Assembly (NCBI RefSeq): GCF_030519475.1
Contig: NZ_JAUMKD010000001.1
Span: 1,612,001 to 1,676,000 of the forward strand
DNA length: 64,000 bases
Source: Micromonospora sp. C28SCA-DRY-2
GTDB lineage: Bacteria; Actinomycetota; Actinomycetes; Mycobacteriales; Micromonosporaceae
Direction of reading: 5' to 3'
This document shows positions 32,795 to 39,423 of the stretch, piece by piece. A program made the position numbers and the translations under genes. Each line of letters opens with the position of its first letter. Within the stretch, counting starts at the first letter, position 1. The notes beneath the pieces were generated by a model that did no database searches, was not told where the DNA came from, and saw only the letters and a list, made by a program, of their open reading frames with translations.

Positions 32795-32888
32795 CTCGCC
32801 ACGGTATCGGCATCAAACCCTAGGAGGAAGGCCCGACCTGATCTACGACCGTGGTTGGCACACCGAGCCTTCATGAACCGACTAGCGG

Positions 32889-33104
32889 CTGCTCTACGGC
32901 GTCCAGCCGAAGAAGGCCCGGCGCGGGTTGAAGCCGGGCAACTGCAAGAACAAGGTCCACAAGCGCGACACCCTCGGCATCGACGGCCGGCGCGTCCTCA
33001 TCTTCCGCCAGTGGTCCGGCAAGACCCTCGCCGACCGCCGCGAGTGGGTCAAGGCCCTCCTTGGCGTCACCACCGACGCTGCCACCGCCCCGGCCGGCGG
33101 GTAA
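32889..33104 (+). pseudogene. C-terminal fragment of a probable RepSA-type replication initiator
   Basis: 72 codons in one frame, ending in TAA, include VHKRDTLGIDGRRVLIFRQW and SGKTLADRREWVKALLGV. This resembles the C-terminal part of replication initiators of actinomycete integrative and conjugative elements, as I recall the family. No start or catalytic part is present. The position just before the integrase fragment, as rep-int in such elements, supports the call. Confidence 0.4.
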
Positions 33105-33107
33105 CAA

Positions 33108-33393
33108 CGGCATGCCTGGGAACTGCGGTGGGAGACGGCGACCAAGGCGGCCATCTCGCGCGGCGACTGGATCGACCCGGCTCGGGCGCGGGTGTCGGTG
33201 GGCGCCTGGGCCACGCAGTGGATGGCGGCTCAGGTGCAGCTCAAGCCATCGACTCGCGGCGTCGATGACGCTGGACGTGTGCGCGGGCCTGTTCGGTGCC
33301 GACCTGGACGCGGTCGCCAACCGGCTGGACGAGGCGGTCGCGGCGCGGGATGCGGACTATTTGCGGACTGGCACGGCGGCGCGGTTGTCGACC
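33108..33393 (+). pseudogene. internally deleted tyrosine integrase next to tRNA-Thr
   Basis: The first part (to about 33256) reads AISRGDWIDPARARVSVGAW and AAQVQLKPSTR, the N-terminal arm of an integrase. The second part, in another frame from 33262, reads MTLDVCAGLFGADLDAVANR, the extreme C-terminus. The whole catalytic domain between is gone, and the catalytic Tyr in the xDVYxxLF box is Cys. It abuts the 3' side of tRNA-Thr, the normal place for an integrase gene. Confidence 0.65.
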
Positions 33394-33404
33394 TTGAAAA
33401 CGGC

Positions 33405-33431
33405 GAAGCCCAGGCCGTTGACCTGGGCTTC
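33405..33431 (-). terminator. rho-independent terminator of tRNA-Thr
   Basis: GAAGCCCAGG-CCGTTGA-CCTGGGCTTC has perfect 10-bp arms. On the minus strand it is followed by GCCGTTTTC, giving a short U-run. It lies eight bases beyond the tRNA 3' end. Confidence 0.75.
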
Positions 33432-33438
33432 CGTACCG

Positions 33439-33512
33439 AGCCGCCTGACGGAATCGAACCGTCGACCTACGCATTACGAGTGCGTCGCTCTAGCCGACTG
33501 AGCTAAGGCGGC
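33439..33512 (-). tRNA. tRNA-Thr (anticodon CGU)
   Basis: The minus strand folds as a cloverleaf: acceptor GCCGCCT/AGGCGGC, D-arm with AGCTCAGTCGGCTAGAGC, anticodon stem ACGCA/TGCGT with loop CTCGTAA (anticodon CGT, reading ACG Thr), and T-arm GACGG-TTCGATT-CCGTC. CCA is not encoded. A TACACT -10 (33529-33524) lies 12 bp upstream. Integrase debris at its 3' end suggests it served as an attachment site. Confidence 0.95.
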
Positions 33513-33637
33513 AACGATCGTCAAGTGTACGGCACCCGACCCGCCCCGACCGAACGGGATGCCCACCCGACGCCAGCGACCCCGACATCCGGCACGATCC
33601 GTACGTTCGCCGGACAGCGATGCCGGCCGGGCGGGAC

Positions 33638-33643
33638 TACGCT
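33638..33643 (+). promoter_or_regulatory. -10 element of a leaderless promoter (metallophosphoesterase)
   Basis: TACGCT ends seven bases before GTG 33651 and no ribosome site intervenes. Confidence 0.45.
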
Positions 33644-33650
33644 GCGGCGG

Positions 33651-35423
33651 GTGACCGACGATCACCCCCCGGTGCCCGCCCCGGACGACCCCGACGGCAG
33701 CGAGGCGACCGGCGGGCGGCTCGCCCGCCGGCCACGCTCGACCGACCCGCTGGAGCTGGGCTTCACCCCACGCAAGCCGGTGCCGTGGCTCGCGCCGTTC
33801 CTGCTGATCAGCACCGGCATCCGTACGCTGCTGGCGATGCTCTTCGGGGCGTACCTGGACAAGCGGGAGTTGCAGAACTCGCTGGAGGCCCGGATCGAGC
33901 GGCAGGTCGGGCCGGACGGCGGGCTCTGGCTGGACTACGTGGCCGACCTGGGCGACGGCTTCAACGCCACCTACTCGGTCGCGTACCTGCTCGCCCAGCC
34001 GGAGCTGGAGGTGGACGGGCACCGGCTGCCCCGGGCGCAGACCCTGGTGATGGGGGGCGACCAGGTCTACCCGTCGGCCGCCTTCGAGGCGTACGAGGAC
34101 CGCTGCAAGGGCCCCTACCAGGCCGCGCTGCCGGGCACGCCGCCGGAGAAGCCGACCCTCTTCGCGGTGCCCGGCAACCACGACTGGTACGACGGGCTGA
34201 CCGCCTTCCTGCGGCTCTTCGTCCGGTCCCGGGACCGGCACTTCGGCGGCTGGGCGACCGGGCAGTCCCGCTCGTACTTCGCCGTCGAACTGCCCGCCGA
34301 CTGGTGGCTGCTCGGCCTGGACGACCAGTCCGGCTCGTACCTGGACGACCCGCAGCTGACCTACTTCGACACGGTGGCCGAGAAGCTGGGCCCGCAGAGC
34401 AAGGTGATCGTGGCCGTGCCGGCGCCGACCTGGGTCAAGGCCGTCGACCACCCCACGGCGTACGACTCGATCGACTACTTCATCCGTACGATAGTGGCGC
34501 CGACAGGGGCGCAGGTGCGACTGCTCATCTCCGGCGACCTGCACCACTACGCCCGGTACGCCGGCCCGGATCGCCAGCTCGTCACCTGCGGCAGCGGCGG
34601 CGCGTACCTCTACCCGACGCACAAGCTCCCGGAGCGGATCGAGGTGCCGCCGCGGGACACCCTGGCCCGGCGGGCCAGCCCGAGCCGCCCGTACGACCTG
34701 GCCGGCCGCTACCCGGACACGGCCCGCTCCCGGCGCTACGCCTGGGGCATCTTCCCCCGGTTGCCGTTGCGCAACCCCGGCTTCACCACCCTGCTCGGCA
34801 CCCTGCACACGCTGCTGATGCTGGCCATGGTGGGGGTGGTGGAGAACCGCACCGGCACCGAGCAGCGGCTGTTCAGCCTGCCGCTGGTGCTGATGCTGCT
34901 GGTGACGCTGCTCGGCGCGGCCTTCTTCGCCAAGCCGCCCAGTTCCGGCGGCAAGCGGCACGCCCGGCACTGGATCCTCGGCGTCGGCCACGGGTTGGCG
35001 CACGTCGGGCTGGCCGCCGCCGGCACCTGGGGGTGGCTGGCGCTGCCCTTCCACGACTGGCCGTGGCCGCTGCCGGTGGTCGCCGCGGCGGTGCTGTACG
35101 GCCCGGTGAGCGGGCTGGTGGCGAGCCAGTTGGTGGCGGCGTACCTGCTGGTGGCGGGGGCGTTCGGGGTGAACGTCAACGAACTCTTCGCCGGTCAGGG
35201 CATCGAGGACGCGAAGGCGTTCCTCCGGCTCCGCATCGACCCCGACGGAACCCTCACCATCTACCCGATCGCGGTGGACCGCGTAGCCCGCCACTGGCAG
35301 GTCAACCCCGACCCCTCCCCCACCGCCTCCTGGCTGACTGCCAAGGACCCCCTGACCCCCCGCCTGGCCGAACCCCCCATCACCCTCCCCAACCCCACCC
35401 CGACGCCGGAACCGGCGCGTTGA
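33651..35423 (+). CDS. membrane metallophosphoesterase
   Basis: This 590-residue protein combines a calcineurin-like phosphoesterase with membrane segments. The catalytic motifs are GGDQVYP (about 135), GNHDWYDG (about 175) and SGDLHHYARY (about 280). A hydrophobic stretch lies near residues 47-68, and four to five more between about 385 and 510. A short soluble tail ends in a Pro/Thr-rich segment. The phosphate substrate is unknown. The stop TGA lies inside the first arm of a palindromic repeat. Confidence 0.85.
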   Translation: MTDDHPPVPAPDDPDGSEATGGRLARRPRSTDPLELGFTPRKPVPWLAPFLLISTGIRTLLAMLFGAYLDKRELQNSLEARIERQVGPDGGLWLDYVADLGDGFNATYSVAYLLAQPELEVDGHRLPRAQTLVMGGDQVYPSAAFEAYEDRCKGPYQAALPGTPPEKPTLFAVPGNHDWYDGLTAFLRLFVRSRDRHFGGWATGQSRSYFAVELPADWWLLGLDDQSGSYLDDPQLTYFDTVAEKLGPQSKVIVAVPAPTWVKAVDHPTAYDSIDYFIRTIVAPTGAQVRLLISGDLHHYARYAGPDRQLVTCGSGGAYLYPTHKLPERIEVPPRDTLARRASPSRPYDLAGRYPDTARSRRYAWGIFPRLPLRNPGFTTLLGTLHTLLMLAMVGVVENRTGTEQRLFSLPLVLMLLVTLLGAAFFAKPPSSGGKRHARHWILGVGHGLAHVGLAAAGTWGWLALPFHDWPWPLPVVAAAVLYGPVSGLVASQLVAAYLLVAGAFGVNVNELFAGQGIEDAKAFLRLRIDPDGTLTIYPIAVDRVARHWQVNPDPSPTASWLTAKDPLTPRLAEPPITLPNPTPTPEPAR

Positions 35424-35481
35424 TCATGAGGTTGGCGGCGCCATCGGCGATCACCTTCGCCGCTAACCTCATGATCAACGC
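35417..35481. repeat. interspersed palindrome, family A, copy 2 (supplies both stop codons)
   Basis: Arms of 24 bp (35417-35440 and 35458-35481, one mismatch) with the same core ATCATGAGGTTGGCGGC as at 13673. The TGATCA at each outer end carries the stop codons of both convergent genes: TGA 35421-35423 of the phosphoesterase and TGA 35477-35475 of the RicT gene. The 17-base loop differs from copy 1. Confidence 0.85.
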
Positions 35482-36344
35482 AGGAGGGGTGGGGAGGGGG
35501 GTGGGGTTGGGGGGTGGCGGTTGTCGTAGGCGTGGCGGGAGCCGCAGACGTCGGCGCGGGAGCACATGGAACGCGAGCCGTCGGCGTCGAGCCGTACGAG
35601 CACCGCGTCCCTCGGCACGTTGTGCCCGACCACCCGACCGCTGCCCTCCGGTGTGGTGACCCGCTCGCCGGTCGCCGGCGCGGACTCCTGAAACCGCGCG
35701 TACAAGGGATGTTCGTACTTCAAACAGCACATGAGCCGGCCGCACGCCCCGGAGATGCGCAGCGGGTTGAGCGGTAGGTCCTGGTCCTTGGCCATCCGGA
35801 TGGTGACCGGCTCGAAGTCGGTGAGGAAGGTGGCGCAGCACAGGTCCCGACCGCAGGAGCCGATGCCGCCCTGCACCCGGGCCGAGTCGCGGGCGGAGAG
35901 CTGGCGCAACTCGACCCGGCAGTGCAGGGTCGCGCCGAGGTCGCGGACCAGCGACCGGAAGTCCACCCGGTGCGGGGCGGTGAAGTAGATGGTGCTCCGT
36001 TCGCCGCCACCCTCGCCACCGCCGAGCACGTGGTCCACGGCCACCACCTTCATCGGCAGCCCGTGCTCCCGGATCAGCCGCTTGGCGGCGACCTTCGCCT
36101 CGGCCTTGCGGCGGCGCAGCGCCTCGTCGCGGCGCAGGTCCTCCTCCTGGGCCAGCCCGGCCAGCTTCGGGAAGCCGGCGGTGTCCTCGGTGACCCACTG
36201 GGCGGCCCAGACGCACTCGGCCACCTCGGGCCCGTCGTCGGTGGGCACCAGCACCTTGTCGCCCACCTGTGGATTCAGCTCGCCCGGGTCGAGGTAGTAG
36301 AGGCGCCCGTACCGCTGGAAGCTGACCGCGCAGAGCATGCCCAT
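35475..36344 (-). CDS. PSP1/RicT (stage 0 sporulation YaaT-like) protein
   Basis: This 289-residue PSP1-domain protein resembles RicT/YaaT. It starts MGMLCAVSFQRYGRLYYLDPG, contains QGGIGSCGRDLCCATFL and SGACGRLMCCLKYEHPLY, whose paired cysteines bind Fe-S in the Bacillus Ric complex, and ends in a Pro-rich tail truncated by a palindromic repeat. In Firmicutes it acts with RicA and RicF on RNA processing; the actinobacterial role is not established. A TAGGGT -10 seven bases before ATG 36344 indicates a leaderless mRNA, which decides this start over GTG 36353. In related genomes it lies near holB, as here. Confidence 0.9.
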   Translation of the reverse strand: MGMLCAVSFQRYGRLYYLDPGELNPQVGDKVLVPTDDGPEVAECVWAAQWVTEDTAGFPKLAGLAQEEDLRRDEALRRRKAEAKVAAKRLIREHGLPMKVVAVDHVLGGGEGGGERSTIYFTAPHRVDFRSLVRDLGATLHCRVELRQLSARDSARVQGGIGSCGRDLCCATFLTDFEPVTIRMAKDQDLPLNPLRISGACGRLMCCLKYEHPLYARFQESAPATGERVTTPEGSGRVVGHNVPRDAVLVRLDADGSRSMCSRADVCGSRHAYDNRHPPTPPPSPPLLR

Positions 36345-36675
36345 GGCTCCCACCCTACGACGACCGCCCGACTCCGGCCCGCCACAGCCGTCGCCGGCCG
36401 ACTACGCCGTGCAGCCATCCATGTCCGTCGACTTGACCGATGCCCCGCCCGTCTCGTCGTGCCGTTGATCCTCGCCCGGACGGCTGATTCCTGCCGCGGG
36501 TGGGGGACAAACGCCCCCGGGAGGCGTTGAGTGAAGACAGACCTGCGGGGGGTGCAGGGAAAGGCCACGGCGTCGGCGCCGGAGCCCGATCGAACGGGGC
36601 CCCGAGCGCGACGCCGTGCGCCGTGCACCGCCGACGCCGCCCCGAGCCGGCACCCCGGCCCAAATCAGCGGATGG
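36345..36675. other. intergenic stretch without a recognisable gene
   Basis: About 330 bp between the RicT promoter and the end of the WXG-like gene. Besides TAGGGT at 36357-36352 I see only a short GC-rich dyad near 36503-36522. Short open frames on both strands lack ribosome sites and conserved sequence. Confidence 0.4.
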
Positions 36676-37359
36676 TCACCAGCCGACCCGGGTGGGGCTG
36701 TCGTTGCGGGTCCGTTCGGCCACCGGCGCCCGCCAGCGGGATTCGGCCAGACTCGGCCCCCACTGGCGCAGCAACGTCTCGGCGCCGTCGTACGCGACGC
36801 AGAGCACGGCGAGCACCCGGGTGGCGATCTCGGCCGCCGCCGCCCCGCCGGGGCCGGCCGGCCGGGGCCGGGTCACCGCACCCGGGATCCCGGTCGCGGC
36901 GACCACTGTCACCGCCTCGGCCGAGCGGAGCACGTCGGCCAGGGCCCGGGCCAGCGTGAGCCGGCTGCCCTCCACCCAGTCGGCCAGGGCGTCGGCGTAG
37001 CCGGCCGTCGACTCCAGCCGCCCGACCAGGCTCTCCGGCCCCTCGTCGAGGTGACGCAGCAGGGCCGTGCGGGCCTGCCCGTACCGGCTGGCGGCCGGCC
37101 CGGACCAGAGGAGCGGATCGGTCAGCGCGGCGCCCACCTCGTCGTACGCCCGGACGTGCCGGCGTACCGCGTGGCCGGCGGTGGCCAGCGGCGCGGGACG
37201 CAGGTCGAGGAAGCCGCGGACCGCCTCCCCGGGGAGCACCTGCATCCGGCGCAGCAGCGGCCAGACCGGGTGCCCCTCGGGCGCACCGGTGGCGAGCAGC
37301 GTGTCGACCCGGCGCAGCAGGTCGAGGCCGGGCTCGGCGAGCCGGTCGAGGGCGTCCAT
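36676..37359 (-). CDS. uncharacterised helical protein with WxG-type motif
   Basis: This 227-residue, mostly helical protein is not one I can name. A segment near residues 75-145 reads LLWSGPAASRYGQARTALLRHL followed by a second long helix (LVGRLESTAGYADALADWVEGS), recalling the helix-WxG-helix hairpin of type VII secretion substrates. The C-terminal third contains PAGPGGAAAAEIATRVLAVLCVAYDGAETLLRQW. Its ATG overlaps the stop of the EspC-like gene by one base (TGATG), so the two are coupled. A secretion link is inference from fold and neighbours. Confidence 0.6.
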   Translation of the reverse strand: MDALDRLAEPGLDLLRRVDTLLATGAPEGHPVWPLLRRMQVLPGEAVRGFLDLRPAPLATAGHAVRRHVRAYDEVGAALTDPLLWSGPAASRYGQARTALLRHLDEGPESLVGRLESTAGYADALADWVEGSRLTLARALADVLRSAEAVTVVAATGIPGAVTRPRPAGPGGAAAAEIATRVLAVLCVAYDGAETLLRQWGPSLAESRWRAPVAERTRNDSPTRVGW

Positions 37360-37664
37360 CACGCCTCCCCGGCCAGCCGGCGGCGGGCCGCGTCGTCGGC
37401 GGCGGTGTAGCCGTCGGCGGCGCCCCGCACGGCGGTCGCGGCCTCGGCCAGCCGGGTGGCCGCGGCGTGCGCCTCGCGGGCGCGGTCGGTGGTGGCGGCC
37501 ACCCACTGCCGGTGCAGCGCCCGGCCGATCTCGCCGGGGCGGCCGGCCGCGTCGGCGCCGAACGCGGCCTGCGGGGGGTCGCCGGCGGTGACCGTGCGGG
37601 AGAGAGCGGCCAGGGTGGCGCCGGCCTCGTCGAGGCGGGTGGCGAGGGCGCGCAGGGTCTCCAT
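37359..37664 (-). CDS. EspC-like small helical protein (putative type VII secretion target)
   Basis: This 101-residue protein consists of two long amphipathic helices: METLRALATRLDEAGATLAALSRTV and a second running from REAHAAATRLAEAATAVRGAADGYTAADDAARRRL. The size, the FGADAAG turn and the final YxAADxAAR pattern match the EspC-like (ESX-1-associated) group of type VII secretion targets. It lies between a YbaB gene (one base gap) and the WXG-like gene (one base overlap) in one operon. No EccC-type ATPase is in the window, so export would rely on machinery elsewhere. Confidence 0.65.
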   Translation of the reverse strand: METLRALATRLDEAGATLAALSRTVTAGDPPQAAFGADAAGRPGEIGRALHRQWVAATTDRAREAHAAATRLAEAATAVRGAADGYTAADDAARRRLAGEA

Positions 37665-37665
37665 C

Positions 37666-37995
37666 TCAGGCCCCCGCCAGCGGCCGGTAGGCGGTGAACG
37701 TCTCGTTGTGCAGCTTCTCCCGGGCCCACTGGGCGGCGTCCGCGGCGGCGGTGACCGCTGCCTGCACGGAGCCGGCGACGTCGCGGGGGTGGCGGGCGTG
37801 CAGCGGACCGAGGAAGCGCACGTCGGTGATCCGCCCACCGGCGGTCACCACCACCTCGACCAGCCCGTCCGGCGACCGGACGGTGACCTCGACCGTCGAC
37901 ACCGCCTGGTCGAACTCGGCCTGCAGGGACTCGATCCGGCGGTAGCGCCGCACCGCCTCCTCGATCCAGGCCTCGTCGATCTCCCCCCGTGGCAT
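37666..37995 (-). CDS. YbaB/EbfC family protein
   Basis: This 109-residue protein has the YbaB/EbfC fold: an N-terminal helix (IDEAWIEEAVRRYRRIESLQAEFDQAVSTVEVTVRSPDG), a central sheet (LVEVVVTAGGRITDVRFLGP) and a C-terminal helix (VAGSVQAAVTAAADAAQWAREKL). Canonical members bind DNA as nucleoid proteins. In actinobacteria divergent YbaB proteins are often found beside EspC-like secreted proteins, and in this setting they may act as partners or chaperones (inference). The start has CGGGAGGAG upstream and heads the three-gene operon. Confidence 0.8.
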   Translation of the reverse strand: MPRGEIDEAWIEEAVRRYRRIESLQAEFDQAVSTVEVTVRSPDGLVEVVVTAGGRITDVRFLGPLHARHPRDVAGSVQAAVTAAADAAQWAREKLHNETFTAYRPLAGA

Positions 37996-38139
37996 CGGCG
38001 GACTCCTCCCGGAACAGTCATCACTCTGCGTGCCGCCACCGTCACGGCACACCGGACCGTACCGCACAGCAATTGCGCCTGTCGATGCCTGTGGACGACC
38101 GGTCCGGCGCGCGGGACCACCGGGGGAGCCTTCCGGGAC

Positions 38140-39423
38140 TCAGCCCTTCCAGAGGGCGAGCATCATCGCCTCGACGGCGATCCGGGGCTTCACGTTCGCC
38201 TCGATCGCCGCCCGGCAGGCCAGCACCGCCTCCAGCCGGCGCAGCGCGCCCTCGGCGTCCCACCTGCGGGCGCCGGCCTCCGCCATGGCGGCGGTGTCGC
38301 TGTGCACCGGCGCGACCGGGGCGTCGAGCGCCTTGGTGAGCGCGTCCCGGTAGAAGCCGGCCAGGTCGACCAGCGCCCGGTCCAGCGCGTCCCGCTGGGC
38401 CCGGGTGGCCCGCGACTTCTGCCGCTTCTCCAGGTCCTTGAGCTGCCCGGCGGCACCCCGCAGGGCACCCGCCGCGCCCCGCCCGGTGCCGCCCGCGCCG
38501 AGCGCGGTCTCCAGGGCCGCCCGTTCGGCCGCGTCGGCCTCGGCCACCGACGCCTCGGCCTCCGCCTCGGCCGCCTCGATCAGCGCGGACGCCGCGTCGA
38601 AGGCGGCGCCCACCCCGGTGAGCCGGCGCGGCACCGCCAGCACCGCCTCCCGCCGGCTGCGGGCCTCCGGGTCGCGGGCCAGCCGCCGGGCCCGCCCCAC
38701 GTGCCCCTGGGCGGCCGCCGCCGCCCAGGCCGCCACGTCGGGCGCGACGCCGTCCCGGCGCACCAGCACCTCGGCCACCGCCTCGGCCGGCGGCTGCCGC
38801 AGCGGTACGACCCGGCAGCGCGACCTGATCGTCACCGAGACGTCGTCCGGGTGGGTGGACGGGGCGCAGAGCAGGAAGACCGTCCGGGGCGGCGGTTCCT
38901 CGACCGCCTTGAGCAGGGCGTTGCCGGCCGCCTCGGTGAGCCGGTCGGCGTCCTCGATGATCACCACCTGCCAGCGGCCGCCGGACGGGGTACTGGCCGC
39001 CCGCAGCACCAGGGCACGCATCTCGCCGACGCCGATGGAGAGCCCCTCCGGCACCACCAGCCGTACGTCGGCGTGGGTGCCGGCCATGGTGGTGTGGCAG
39101 CCGGGGCACTCGCCGCAGCCGGTGCCGTACGCGCACTGGAGGGCGGCGGCGAAGGCGCGGGCGGCCACCGACCGGCCCGATCCCGGCGGCCCGGTGAAGA
39201 TCCAGGCGTGCGTCATCCCCGCCCCGGGATCGCCCGCCGCGCCGCCGGCCGGGGTGGCCGCGGCGTCGGCCTCCTCGGCGAGGGCGGCCAGGTCGTCGTC
39301 GGCGGAGTCGGGCACCGGCCCGGCGGCGGGGGCGCGCAGCACGGCGGCCGCCGCGGCGGCGGCCCGGCGCAGCGTCTCCACCGCCTCGTCCTGCCCGACC
39401 AGATCGGCGAAGACGTCCGGCAT
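38140..39423 (-). CDS. holB: DNA polymerase III subunit delta'
   Basis: This 427-residue clamp-loader subunit has the RFC-type AAA+ N-terminus (VFADLVGQDEAVETLRRA), the P-loop-like FTGPPGSGRSVAARAFA, a zinc-binding CAYGTGCGECPGCHTT, VVIIEDADRLTEAAGNALLKAVEEPPPRT and SRCRVVPLR. The P-loop lysine is replaced by Arg (GSGRS), which is normal for delta' subunits that do not hydrolyse ATP. The helical C-terminal part is Ala/Glu-rich. Its ATG overlaps the tmk stop by one base, so both are made from one mRNA. Confidence 0.93.
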   Translation of the reverse strand: MPDVFADLVGQDEAVETLRRAAAAAAAVLRAPAAGPVPDSADDDLAALAEEADAAATPAGGAAGDPGAGMTHAWIFTGPPGSGRSVAARAFAAALQCAYGTGCGECPGCHTTMAGTHADVRLVVPEGLSIGVGEMRALVLRAASTPSGGRWQVVIIEDADRLTEAAGNALLKAVEEPPPRTVFLLCAPSTHPDDVSVTIRSRCRVVPLRQPPAEAVAEVLVRRDGVAPDVAAWAAAAAQGHVGRARRLARDPEARSRREAVLAVPRRLTGVGAAFDAASALIEAAEAEAEASVAEADAAERAALETALGAGGTGRGAAGALRGAAGQLKDLEKRQKSRATRAQRDALDRALVDLAGFYRDALTKALDAPVAPVHSDTAAMAEAGARRWDAEGALRRLEAVLACRAAIEANVKPRIAVEAMMLALWKG

